The position numbers and the translations under genes are program-made. A model generated the notes under the pieces. That model was not told the DNA's origin. It saw only the letters and a list, made by a program, of their open reading frames with translations, and made no database searches. From Cryptomeria japonica (taxonomy: Eukaryota > Streptophyta > Pinopsida > Cupressales > Cupressaceae), in contig NC_081411.1 of the NCBI RefSeq assembly GCF_030272615.1, positions 40,229,140-40,293,139 on the forward strand: a DNA stretch of 64,000 nucleotides, read 5' to 3'. How positions within the stretch are numbered: position 1 is the stretch's first letter; the number at the start of each line of letters is the position of its first letter. Positions 37,793 through 49,700 of this stretch are shown here, piece by piece.

Positions 37793-38156
37793 CACTTGGT
37801 TGTTAGGAAATCAAATGCTTGTACTCTGAGCCTTAACTATAACATTGATTCCGCATGCTTCGGCAGTCCCTTCAAAATTGAATTCATACGAGAATTCATA
37901 TTTTAGCTCCAACGGGTCACAGCCTTCCTGCAAGTGTCTCACTGTGAATTTCATTTTGACAGCTTTGTCTTTAGTCTGGGTCTCGTCTTTCTATTGGCTA
38001 CATAACACCACGCGGCATCCGACCATTGGCTTAGAAAATCCCTTCGCATTCTGTTTTGATACTGGCCGAATGTCTCCCTTTATACTGTGGCAGGCCCATA
38101 TTTTCCCCTTTTTTCCATGTCATCATCATTACATGTGGACGGCCCTCGTTAACTTT

Positions 38157-39184
38157 CGCTATTTCGCGGCCTTAAGAAGTGAGCACCTCACCCCTGCGAA
38201 ATAGCGCGGGCCGTTGGATCATCCTTCAAGTTGATCACTTTTTAATCCTTCGAAAAGGTCCTTAGGAACAGTGGGCCCGCTGAGTCATCACTAACACATG
38301 GCACCTAGTCACCTATTGTGCTGATTTGTCGCTCTGTCACTTGCCAGAAGAAGAACCATGGGGGCCCCACTTTCATCTCAACAGGTCTATCTCCCACGTC
38401 ATCATCAAGACATGTGGATGGCTGATATTCATTCTCGCTATTTCACGGCCTTAAAGGGTGAGCACTTTACCCTTGCGAAATAGCGCCGACCGTCAGATCA
38501 TCTCTGCAGTCGATCGGTATTTAACCCCTTGAGAAGGCTCTCAGAGATGGTGGGCCCACGGATACGTCATGGACACCTGGCGCCTTGTCACTCTCGGAGC
38601 TGACTTGTCAATTTTTTACTTGTCAAGCAGGAACCATATGGACCCACAGTTTCTTTTTAGACCGCGTGTCATCAAGACACGTGGACGGTCCTTGTTAACT
38701 CTCGCTATTTCGTGGTCTTAAGAAGTGGGCATCTTACCCTTGTGAAATAGCGCGAGCCGTTAGATCATATCTCAACTTACTCAACATTTAAACCCTGTTA
38801 AAAGCTCTTAGAAGCGGTGGGCCCGCGGACACGTAATGGACACCTGGCGCCTCGTCACTTTTGGATCTGACTTGTCATTTTGTCATTTGCTGGAAGGAGC
38901 CACGGGGTCTCAATAAATTGTAAGAGCTGTCCCTGCTAGGTCATCTCCACCTGTGAGCTGACTCATCGTTGGGGCCCACTTTTGAACCTTTAATCCTAAC
39001 CCGCTGACTGTGGCGACTTGTGCCACGTGCTACCTTTTAATACGCCAGAAGAAAACCACGGGGGCCCCATTTTCTTTGACTGCTACATCCTTTACATCCT
39101 CCGTCATGACACATGGACTGCTGACATTCATTCTCGCTATTTCGCGGCTTTAAAGGGGGAGCACTTAACCCTTGCGAAATAGCG
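38157..39184. repeat. Four spaced inverted repeats in the LTR leader
   Basis: The pair CGCTATTTCGC ... GCGAAATAGCG, separated by about 28 bases, occurs at 38,157/38,196 (perfect), 38,436/38,475 (one mismatch), 38,703/38,742 (two mismatches) and 39,135/39,174 (perfect). Each pair is followed by CCGTTGGATC- or CCGTCAGATC-like text and, further on, by GTGGGCCC and CACCTGGCGCC words, so the larger tandem unit is about 280-430 bp. The other LTR has the same four pairs between about 51,094 and 52,115. CACGTG cores occur between them. Confidence 0.85.
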
Positions 39185-39546
39185 CGGACCGTCAGATCCC
39201 TTCTCTAGTTGATCGGTGTTTACTGAGCCCGACACTTTAGAATGAAATAATACAAGGCAAAAAAATTTCAAATAATCAACGTAACCGCCTAGGTAACTAA
39301 CAAGGGGGGACACTTCCTATGACCCCGCGACCCATGATCTAAGTGAAATAAAGTAACGGCAAAATAGAAACCAGAGGGTTTAACACAAAAAGATAAGGTT
39401 TAAAACTTTTTAAAAAAACCCTTAAACCCTCTAGGTTAAGAACAAAGGAGCTGAGGCACCAGGGACTACACCTTATTCAAAAAAAAAATTTAAATACCAC
39501 AGCCAATTATGGGAAAGAAGAACCCAATTTTAAAACAGTGATAACA

Positions 39547-39693
39547 GCGGCTCTGAGTGGGGATGGTTGATTGCGAGATCAACACAAGAAAACTCAAAAA
39601 CTCTGGAGAAATACACCAAAACACAGACCAAAACCAGGAAAACAGGAAAGAAAACAAAATATATACAAACAAAGGACCTACCGTGCATGGACA
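39547..39693 (-). other. 3' untranslated end of the Tat interior
   Basis: Between the integrase stop and the 3' LTR there are only 147 bases. On the sense (minus) strand this is pyrimidine-rich and ends CCCCACTCAGAGCCGC before the LTR; the usual purine tract that primes plus-strand synthesis is not seen. Confidence 0.5.
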
Positions 39694-40839
39694 TTAAGAG
39701 AAATAATGCTTCAGGAACTGTCCATGCACTGGAAATTCCTGCATCTCATCATTCATATTCTTCAAAAAATATGAATCCTTACCATTCAGGTCACAAACTA
39801 TAAAAGGGCCAATCCATAATGATTCAAATTTTTTATGTTTTCCTTTATCCTGCCCTTTTGCATTCCACTGAAGAACCATGTCATCAATTTGAAATTTCCT
39901 TAATGATGTCCTTTTATCAAAAAGATATTTTGACTGTAACTGAAGCTTCTAATTTTTCTTATGGGCAGAAGTTCTAAGCTCCTCCATTTCTACAATTTGG
40001 ATCATTCTATCCTCCATTGGTTCAGATATTTCCATGTTCTCTTCTTGCAAAAACTTATACACTAGAAGAAGGTTATTTACCGGTAATCTGGCTTGGGTAC
40101 CATAAACCAACTCAAAAGGTGACATTCCAATGGATTTTTTAACTGTTATTCTATCTGCCCACAGAGCTAACTTCAACTTTTGATCCCAAGACCTTTTGTT
40201 TTCTTCTAGGATCTTCTTGATGATATTTAACAAGCTTTTGTTGCTAGATTCTGCTTATCCATTCCCCTGAGGGTGATAAGGAGATGAGTATGACATGAGT
40301 ATACCATAACTATTGCAAAATCCTACAAATTCTTCTGATCTAAAACACATAGCATTATCCATTACCAATTTTGCAGGTGTTCCAAATCTAGTCACAATAT
40401 TATCCATCAAGAAATCAATGACAATTTTGCTAGTAGCTCTTCTTGTGGGAATAGATTCTATCCATTTGGTAAAATAATCTGTGGCCACTATAATCCATCC
40501 ATGACCTCTTCCTGATTTCTCAGCAATTTCTCCAACAAAATCAATGCCCCATTGGACAAAAGGAGCTTCTACAGAGACTGGATTTAGTGGTAAGGCTCCT
40601 TCATACTTAAGCTTAGAAGAAAATCTCTGACATGAATCACATCTTCGAACATATGCATGGGTATCTTTAAACAAGGTAGGCCAATAATACCCAGCCCGTA
40701 TTATCTTACCAGCAGTAGTCTTAGCAGAGTAATGACCTCCACATACTCCGTCATGCATTTCATTCAACACCTGTTTAGCTTGAAATTCATCCAAACACAG
40801 TAATAACTCCCCATCTCTTTTTCTCCAAAAAAGATCACC
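39694..40839 (-). pseudogene. Integrase of the Tat-type element
   Basis: The zinc domain reads LNEMHDGVCGGHYSAKTTAG, then YYWPTLF, then CDSCQRF, giving H-H-C-C. The catalytic core shows WGIDFVGEI (first Asp), VMDNAMCF (second Asp; the usual D-N-G is D-N-A) and SSPYHPQGNG, a stop, then AESSNKSL with the Glu. The C-terminal part has MSPFELVYGTQARLPVN and WIGPFIVCDLNGKDSYFLKN, the GPY/F-type module. No chromodomain follows, consistent with the Tat lineage. Stops at 40,840, 40,255 and 39,949 interrupt a single frame. In the family the enzyme joins the cDNA to chromosomal DNA. Confidence 0.88.
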
Positions 40840-42246
40840 CTAAATGAGCACATACTTTTGGGACTTGAGCTTTAAAGTTCTCTTCTGGTTGTGTGTCATT
40901 CCCTCTGACGACATATTACCTTTCAATACTTGGATTATCTCTATGTACCATGGTTGTCTCTCAATACTAGTAACCAAAGTATCTTTAACCTCAACATTGT
41001 GTACTTCTACATTCATGAAATTTGACTCAGTCATGAGTTTGGCCAAACCTAACCCTCTCACCAATTTAGTGATCTTTATCTCCAAATTGAACTCTTGAAT
41101 TCTATTGATCCACCTACATCTCTTCCCAGTAACCTCAGACTGAGACAAAATATCTTTAACTGCAACATGTGGAACATAGGCAGTGACATTTGCATTCACT
41201 AGATATGGCCTAAAAGCTTTAACCGCTTTAACCAAAGCATAAGCTTGTTTCTCCATGGTTTCATATTTTAATTCTGCCACTTGCAAAGATTTACTATAGA
41301 AAGCTATGGGATGTTCATATCCTTCATTATCCTTTTGTAATAATACTGCAGCCACTGTGTGATATGAAGCAAAAGAAAACAGAGAAAAAGGCTTACCATA
41401 ATCCGGGGATTTCAACACTGGTGCTTCCTGGATTGCCTTCTTAATCTCATTAAAAGCTTTTGAGGCTTCCTGATCCCAATGAAAATTTGCGTCCTTCTTG
41501 AGCAACTTGACAATAGGCTTCACTATCTCAGCAAAGTTTGCAATGAATCTCCTGACAAAATTCACTTTGCCTAAAAAAGACTGGATTCCTTTCACATTCT
41601 TTGGTTCAGACACTCTGTTGATTGCTTCAATTCTCTCAGGGTCTATTCTTATCCCTTCCTTGGAAACTATGTGTCCCAATAACTTTCCTTCAGTGACCCC
41701 AAAATGACATTTCTTGGGATTCAGTGATACACCAAATTCCAAGGCTTTATCAAACACCTTCTCTAAATGTCCACAGTGATCATCAGCTTTCTTTGAGAGA
41801 CAAGTTGGATCATCTTGGTAAACCACCATAATGATATTTATGAATTCCTTAAAAGCCACATCCATAGCTCTCTGAAATGTAGCCCCTGCATTTTTTAATC
41901 CAAATGGCATTCTCACATATACATAGGCTCCCCATGGGGTAGTAAAAGTTGTTTTAAACTATTCTGACTCCTTTACCAGCACTTGATTGTATCCTGAGAA
42001 ACCATCCATCATGGATAAGAGATCACATCTTGTCACTCTTTGTAGCATTGCTTCCATATTTGGGGATGAATAATTATCTTTTAAAGAAGCAACATTAAGA
42101 TTCCTAAAATCAACACACAATCTGATGTCTCCATTTTTCTTTCTTACTGGGACCAGATTAGAGACCCATGAAGAATGTCTGATTGGTTTGATAATCCCCC
42201 CTTCTCTCAATTTAGTCAACTCTTGTTGCATTTTTGTTTCTAACAA
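40840..42246 (-). pseudogene. Reverse transcriptase and degenerate native RNase H of the Tat-type element
   Basis: RT blocks run in order: LREGGIIKPIRHSSWVSNLV, PVRKKNGDIRLCVDFRNLN, LLSMMDGFSGYNQV, MPFGLKNAGATFQRAM, then VVYQDDPTCLSKKADDH with the Y-Q-D-D catalytic box, then LGHIVSKEGIRIDPERI. The native RNase H follows, but its first catalytic Asp is gone (LFSFASYHTVAAVLLQ where active enzymes have T-D-A-S). The T-D-H block reads AYVPHVAV. It is therefore probably a structural connection domain, as known for elements that gained a second RNase H. A TAG at about 41,958 splits a single frame. Confidence 0.9.
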
Positions 42247-42450
42247 GGGGTTAATAGGTCTCTATTTCTGTCTAAAAGGCTTAGCATCTGGAAGTAAGGG
42301 AACTTCATGCTGAAAAAGATCTTGTCTATACGCCTTTAGGTCTTCATAAGACCAAGCAAAAACGTGCTTATACCTTTTCAGTAAATTGATAAGGTTAGTC
42401 CTAACATGAGGGGGTAGCTTCTTTCCAATATATACCAACTTGGGGAATAA

Positions 42451-43476
42451 TTATGTCCCCAGGTTAACCTCCTGCAACTCTTCTAACTTGGTGGTAGATT
42501 GCTGGTGTAAATGACTATCATTATAACTAAACATACTTTCTAACTCCACTAACCCTTTAGGTATCTCATTGGTTTCCAACTGGACAATATCATTTCCAAA
42601 CACTGTCTCTCTGTCATCCACCACTTCCACCAATGCATTGCAATCAATTTTTTGTCCATCATAATCATCAACACATTGGATAAACCTAAGAATATCTTCA
42701 TCATCAGCAAAAACTTGCCAATTATATACATTATCAGGGATAGCAGGCCTAGCTTTTATTTCCACAGTGGAAATACCAGTTAGTGTTGCATCATCATTTT
42801 TTAAAGCAACATTAGCTAGGAAATCTGCCATAATATTTTTTGTTCGCTCTATCCAGTTGATAGAAAAGGCATCAAAATATTCAATAACATCCCAAACAGC
42901 ATGCTTATATTACTTCAATTTATCATTCTTGGATGCAAATTTAGATCTTACCTGAGAGACAACCAGCTCTGAATCGCCCATCACTTTCAACAGTCGGATT
43001 CCATGCCTTTTTGCCACCTCAAGTCCTAATAATAGGGCTTCATACTCTGCAGTATTATTTGTGCACTGGAATGCCAATAAGAATGAATATTTAAAGGTTA
43101 TACCTGATGGAGATACAAAAAGAACCCCTGCTCCAGACCCTTCTTTGGAGCAAGCTCCATCAAAATACATCTGCCACAATTCATACTGTTGTGCTTGTAG
43201 CTCAACTACAATTGGGTCAGTGTTCTTCAATTGAGGTGATACTGGCTGAATTCTGAAGTTATCTAAATCCACATCAATCATACAATTAAGCATACTAGGG
43301 TCCACATTTTCAATTACCTTAGGAGCTCGTGGCTCCCTGTATAGTTTGACTGTATTGCCACCAACAGGAATAGTAGCATAAGACAAGTCCAATTGAACAT
43401 TTTCCCCCCACTGCTGCTGCCCACTGCCTAGAAAGTAACATGCCATAGTGGGGTTTAGTATCTGTAACAATAACAT
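42451..43476 (-). pseudogene. Added (archaeal/plant-type) RNase H between protease and RT
   Basis: From about 43,170 to 42,800 the minus strand reads MYFDGACSKEGSGAGVL, then NNTAEYEALLLGLEVAKRHG, then KVMGDSELVVSQVRSK, a stop, then WIERTKNIMADFLANVALK. All four catalytic acids of RNase H1-type enzymes are in place (D in F-D-G-A, E in A-E-Y-E-A, D in G-D-S-E, D in M-A-D). It degrades the RNA strand of the RNA-DNA hybrid. Tat-lineage elements are known to have gained such a second RNase H; here it lies upstream of RT. A linker of ~110 residues to the RT start follows. A frameshift near 43,470 separates it from the protease frame; stops at 42,910 and 42,451 are in frame. Confidence 0.85.
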
Positions 43477-43915
43477 CCATTTTATAAGTGGCTTCAGGAA
43501 ATGCAGCTATTTTTACTTCTACATCTTTCATTGTACCTATCACAGGCACTTCCCTGTTATCCATGGCATAACATTTCCCATACACAGTAGTTACTAACAA
43601 TCCTAATTCTTTCATAACACCATAGGGCATTACATTAGCAGCTGCTCCTGAATCTATCATGCAATTTTTAATTAACCGGTTATTGGCTAGCAAAGTTACA
43701 TAGAAGGGATCCACCTGAGAAGGCTCCTGAGTGATAGTGGTTCTGACATATACCTCTGGGGTTTGGAACTCTTGATCCTTTCCAACTCTATTTGAACCAG
43801 TGGGTAATACTGGGTCACCATCAGAGATACTAGAGAATAGAGACAAAGTTGCATCCTTGTGTTCTTTAATCTTTAGTAATTCTACTAATGGGATAGTGAC
43901 TTTGATTTGGGTCAA
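43319..43915 (-). pseudogene. Aspartic protease of the Tat-type element
   Basis: The minus strand reads NCMIDSGAAANVMPYGVMKE, with D-S-G as the catalytic triad core, followed by YKMDVIVTD and a MLLSRQW segment corresponding to the family's L-L-G-R-P/Q-W flap-proximal motif. It is in the same frame as Gag, separated by a TAA at 43,919. A frameshift near 43,470 puts the last 50 or so residues out of frame; real protease text ends near there. The enzyme would process the polyprotein within particles. Confidence 0.85.
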
Positions 43916-43918
43916 AGC

Positions 43919-46645
43919 TTAGGCCATATCAAATGTAGAATAATTACATTTTTCAATGTTAGCCTTAACCTTTTCTGCTTTCAGTTGATTGACCTTTTTC
44001 ACTATTTCCGCCTTTTGTACACCACTAGTATTTTTGGCATCCGTGGTGCTAGGTAAGTCTTTAACTTGTTCCTCTTTTTCTTGACTAGCCTTAAAAGTAG
44101 CAGTAACACTGCTTGATGCCCCTTTCTTAGTGACCTCTTTTACAAACATGGAACCTGGCTCACCTTGATCAGTATCTCTCTTGGTGCTTCTCAGGTTGTA
44201 GTTATGTTTTGCTTTGGCAATTGCAGCCTTAGTGAGATTTTTAACTTCTTCTTCACTAGGCCTCCTAAGATGAACTTCTTCATCTTCAATTGTTACCACA
44301 TTCAATGTAGGATGCCAACCTAAGGCTAACTGCCCTTGTATTAACCTTTCATTATCTAGCACATCACTGTATTCACTTTGCATAGATTCCTCATCACTTT
44401 CTATGATAGTTTCAAACATATTAATGTCAAGCTCTGCTTTTGGTCTCATGGATTCTTCCAGAGCTTAAGCCACTGCACACTGATGAGGAGAATGTGGTCT
44501 ATCACAAGCAATACACCAGGGAGTATTTTCTATATTATTAACAGTTTTCCCTTTCAAAGGATCTGGTGTGTCTTGGCTTTGGCCAATTTTAGGCTTCTCA
44601 ACTTGGGGTTTACCATCCTTCCAATTTGTATTGTATGGCATATCATGTAATCTAGGAGGTCTATCTTGCCAGTTGTAATGAGGCTTATCATTTTTGTTGA
44701 CCTTAGCAGTTAAATCTTTCATAGCAGTAACCAGTTTTTCTATTTTATCCTCCTCTTTAGGAACTTTGTTAGGTTGCTGTTTGGCTTCATGCCATAATCT
44801 TCCATCTGTCCTCCTTCCTAATTTTCCAGATGCCTTTCTATTACTTTCAACATTTATGGCAATTCTAAAGGCATCCCTCAGGTTATGAGGATTTTTATCT
44901 CTCAGGATATAAGCCATCTTGGAATCAAATGCATTATAGTATGTATTAAGGCACATATTGTCATCTAGCCTCATTACCTGATACAATCTATGCATAGCTT
45001 TTTGGAACCTAGCATTGAAATCAGTGACTATTTCATTTTCAGATTTTCTAATGTTATTGAACTCATTCAGCATGAAACTCACATTAGTCTTATCACCGTA
45101 CTGTTCTTGAAAGCAATTTTTGAACTCTTCCCATGAACCTATGCTAGCTACTGGAAGACCTCTGTACCAATCTCTTGCATCATCAACCAGGGATTGAACA
45201 AACAGTTTCATAATGACATCTTCATCCGCTATCTCATAATCATTTATCAAATCCCCAAAAGATTTTAGATGTTCCTCAGCACTGACTACATTGTTCCTAG
45301 CAAATTTATGGAGTTTATATCTTAACTCAGTGGGAACATGATTTGGGTATCCTGGGATCCCATCAAAAAATAATTGCCTATATTGTTCTAGATTAATTGG
45401 CCTTCTTTGAAAAGGGGAAACAGTACTATTATTCCCCATGATCATTTTAGCTTTTGGGATTGGGGATTGAGATGTTTGGGTGTACTGTTTATTTGAAGGT
45501 ATGTGACTTGCTGAGGCAATGTTAGTGTGTACTGCTGTTTGAGTATTGACCTGAGGAAGAGAGATATGTTGGGGATTAGGCTTGCTAAGATCTTCCGATG
45601 GGAATGTAATAGGGGGAGCTTTTAGGTAGTTAATCTTTCTTTTAACTTCCTAATTTGCAGCTTCTAACTCAGCCTTTTCCAGTTCCATTTGGAGGTCTTC
45701 CTTTTCCTTTTCCAGTTCCATTTGGAGGTCTTCCTTTTCCTTCCTCATCCTTTCCATCTCTCTCTCATGTGCTAGGATCCTATGAGAAATCCCTTCTGCA
45801 GTGTTAGACTCTACTTCATCATCTACCCATATCTGTTTCCCTTTGTCTAAATTAACTTTAGGAAGCTGGGAGTCATTAGAAACTTCCTTACTTGGCTGGG
45901 CTACTGACTTAGGAGCTGGTCTAATCTTAGGGATTAGGATTTCCCTAATCACTGGGCCTTCCTCATCATCTTTTTCTTTTTCTTTAGCAAGCACTTCAAG
46001 ATCAACTATCTGTCTAAGAAGCCTGTCTCTCTCCATTATTTTGGCTTTAACTTCCTTTTCTTTATTTGCCTCTTTTTGGGCTCTCAGGGATATTAAATGA
46101 TGAACTCTTTTATTTAACTCTTCAATCTCTTGAGACATTTTATCCTCATCAGGATAATTTTCTTCAGAATCTGATGCATTAATTTGATCTATATCAATCA
46201 AACTAATGTTCCCATCTATTGTCCTAGGAACAGAGTGCCTAATTGCATTTGAGCTGGTTCTATCTTTTGCAGAAACACTAACATGAGATAAGTCTCGACT
46301 TAAAATAGGCACATCATCGATATTTCCAAACAATCCTAAATGGAAACCTAAAATATCATGCTCTGAATCTCTTGAAGATGAATTTGATTTTGCATAAACA
46401 GGTCAGTCAGGCATCTTACTAGTATTGTTATTTTTCTGCACCCACGCAGCATTTGATGGCTCATGCATCACAGATCTCTTCTGGCCTCTTCGTGATTGCT
46501 CTGGCAGACCTTCTTGCAAGGTTTCACGAGGATGTTTCTTCATGAATGATCTTGTGTGCTTATTTCCTTGCATCTTGCTTGTCTTTATTTTAGAAAGTTT
46601 ATATCTCACAAGGACTGGTTCAAAAGTAACAGAGTCACCACCCAC
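43919..46645 (-). pseudogene. Gag of the Tat-type element
   Basis: A single minus-strand frame from ATG at 46,645 to 43,919 is split by stops at 46,403, 45,650 and 44,465; the one at 45,650 is TAG. The N-terminal part contains a long coiled coil with a duplicated 11-residue unit (KEDLQMELEKE repeated in tandem near 45,690). The central retrotransposon Gag domain has RDWYRGLPVASIGSWEEFKN and FQEQYGDKTNVSFMLNEF. A short knuckle CIACDRPHSPHQC follows, spaced C-x2-C-x3-H-x4-C, one residue shorter than usual. The stretch after it is acidic and Lys-rich and links into the protease. Gag builds the particle and packages RNA. Confidence 0.82.
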
Positions 46646-46772
46646 AAAACTATGGGAAGGATAAAGAACAAGCAGTCTTACTCACAAACACAACAATACT
46701 CTCCACAAGTCACGGCACAGATTCTATGTCTATACCTTTGTGATAACTGTTCCCCAACAGAGTCGCCACTTT
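46646..46772 (-). other. Leader of the Tat interior with tRNA-Arg-type primer site
   Basis: On the minus strand, TGGCGACTCTGTTGGGGA (46,768-46,751) follows the LTR end after four bases. This primer-site sequence is the one I know from Tat/Ogre-type elements, whose primer is tRNA-Arg. The leader from there to the Gag ATG is only about 105 bases. Confidence 0.85.
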
Positions 46773-49700
46773 TTTTGTCCTCAAAATCTGATTCCTTTCA
46801 ATGTCCTTAGAGTAACATGAGTTATACTGGGTGCAGAAGAGACATCAAAAGACAAGGAAATCTCAGAGACAACATATGACAAGGTTTGTTTAAACCTTCT
46901 ACACTTCGGGCCTTTTGGAGCCCAGGTGGGTATACCTTTGTGAATTAACTTCACACTTTTTAAATAATAAACCCACAACAAAACAGTCCAGAAAACCAGT
47001 GGATTTATTCACCTTGAAAGCAACTGAAAATAAAGCATGAATACTATACTTGACTTCAGCATTTTGATCAACAAAGCATGCAATAAACAACTTCCATTAA
47101 TACTAGTGCCTTATCCAAGGTTACAGAGTCACCTAACTCAAATAAAACTCCTAAAACAATATATCTATATGCCTCCCATCTGCTCGGTTTCCATTAATCC
47201 TTACATGTGCCTGACACATACAAGGATTTTATCATTTCACAATAAACTATGGTCCTCAAAATTCAAAGTTCCTCCCAAAGAATTTACTGGTATAAGTGAT
47301 CTTGCATATTTAATTTCCCTCCTAAAGAGAAAAGCTAAAAACACTCATACTGAGATTGCTTTGCAATTCCATTCAAACAGAAAAATCCTAGATTGTTCAG
47401 AATGAAAAAAGTAAATAAATTTGTGAATAAACTTTGAAGACAACACAGAGTTTTACTCAAAAAAACTGATGGCCTGTATATTGATATTCATTCAAAGAGA
47501 TTTTACAAAAAGTTTTGTTTCTCCATTATCTTCGAAAAGCTCAGATAATTTTTTTGCAGCGTTTTCTTACAAAATTTTGTGATGATTTTCCCTCTAGTCC
47601 TGGTATCCATTTATAACAACATGGATGCACAAAGCTTCGGACTTCTCGAGGAGAGTTTGTTACAATTATTTCCAAAATTGATGGGGTTACAACCTTTTTG
47701 TGAAGCAGTTATGTGCTCTTTTTAGCTTCCGTAGTCTGTTCAACGGGTTGTTCGGTTGCAACCTCTTCTAGCTCTTCAGGGGCACTCTCCAACTGCTCCG
47801 GATCTCGGGTGGAATATTTAACTCCCCACTCATTATATGTCTCTTCTGTCGGCCATGAAAAACTAATCACATCATTTTTAACTTTAGTCAACCTTTTCCA
47901 AGAATTCCTCAGTTTGTTGACTTTTGAGTTAAGAAAACTATAATGTGACTTAATTCTTTCTATTTCCTATATGGTTATAACAAAGAATGAGGTATCATCT
48001 AGATCAATGATTCCCTTGACCCTTGCTGACAACATGGCATCTATCTCATTGAGCCATATCTACTTATCTTTCAGCTGATTTGGATTGGCAAAAATTCCTA
48101 GGAGCAACTCAAAAACCTGATCAGTGTATTCCTTCTTGCATAAATTGACCTTCCTATCCACATTGTCTACATCTGCAGCCAATTGTATTAAAACTTTAGC
48201 AACATCAGAGGTAGATTTTATAATGGGATTGGCCCTTGCTTCATCACAAGAAACACACATGAACTCTAAATCTTGCTCCCTAGGCCTCAATCTATCAAAA
48301 ATGGGTGTCAAAATGGCCTTATCTCTCCTTAATTCATTCCATATCTCCATGACCTTTCCTACACTATTGTGAAGCAGTGAGGCATTTATAGTGTCTACAA
48401 AACTGAAGATTGTGGCTTTTATTTTCTCCTCATACTTCCCCGCATAATAGGCCTGAGTTTGCTTTAGGTTCTCCAATTCTTGGGGAGTTATCTCAACCAT
48501 TTGAGAGCTGGAAGGCGCAGGAGATGGTGGGAGCTCAATGATGGGGCTAGTAGGTGGAGGTCTTGCAGGAGAAGAGGCGATCATTAATGTTGAAAACTCA
48601 CCTTGTTGGCGTTGTCCTACCAGCTGGTTCTGCAATTTGGCAATAATGCTATCTTTGCCTCTTATCTCCTCCTTAGCACTATCATAAGCCTTCAAAACTG
48701 TTTCCAGTTTAAGCTGGAGGGCCTCCTTTTCTTTGGCTTCCTTTTCAGCCACTGCAACACTGAATTTGGTAGTCCCTAACATAGTGCTAGCAGCCTCTAC
48801 TACCCCTGTACTCTCTACTCTTTTAATCATCAGTCCACCAATGTGACTTGTCCCTGAGGTGTCTTTACCTTTCTTGTCCTCATTTCTTTTAAGGGACCAC
48901 ATGACTAGTGCAGCATTGTCCTTACTGAATGTAACCCCTTCCATGGGTTTGGTCTCTTTTATTACTGCATCTAACACCAGAGCATCAACAATATTCCACT
49001 CTGGTAAAATGAACACTCCAGCTTGTGCTACTAGGTCCCTTCCCTGTTCAGGAGTGATGGTTTTGAATTCTTCTATCATCTCCTCTTTTATTTCTTCCTC
49101 CACTGAGGCTGGATTTTTATTAGGCTGCTCTGCCTTTCTTGCTTCACATCTAGCATTATATTTATCTATATGCTGCTTCCAGATAAATTGTATGAATGCT
49201 TCAGATGTGACAAAGCTATCATCAGCTAAAAAGGCACTAGTGGCCTTCATTATTTCAGGATCCCACTCCTGGCCTTTAAGTTCAGTTGAGGTGATATCCA
49301 TCTATGCTTCAATGGGCTCTTCTGGCATCCCTTCTTCCACTTCATCATAGGTATATGCAATCTCCCCTAAGCTACCCAACTGAGAGAGGTATTCAGTTGC
49401 TGCTTGTTCATCTCCTATTTGGAGAGGGGATTGGGATGGGGAATATAGGGGTGTATCTGATTGCACTTCCTTCCCCACCCTCTGCTTCTTTGGGTTGTCC
49501 TGGATGTCAATGACATCTTGTACCTTCCTCTTTCCTTTGGATGAAGAGGGTTCCCCTGTTGTAGACACCAACACACTGTAACCTGCTTTCTTATGCAGGG
49601 TGTAGTCACCAGGAGGGATTGCTTTAGTGGAAGCTGACTTTCCTAAAATCATTCTTGCCTTTTCAGGGTTGTTCTTAATTACAGCTTCCCTCTTCTCCTT

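Larger units (their letters stand above)
33006..39546 (-). repeat. 3' LTR of the giant element (6,541 bp)
   Basis: TG...CA ended. In the sense direction (minus) it has 1,963 bp of non-coding leader with four hairpin-like repeats (39,546-37,584), a 1,213-codon coding region (37,583-33,942) and a 936-bp tail. The coding part is in one frame throughout, interrupted only by four TAG codons. LTRs this long are known in Ogre-type and related plant elements; an LTR that is more than half coding is, to my knowledge, unusual. Confidence 0.9.

Noticed and set aside
39694-46645. Possible integrated pararetrovirus (caulimovirid) instead of a retrotransposon
   Set aside because: Integrase, LTRs and a target duplication are present, and no movement or coat protein motifs are seen.
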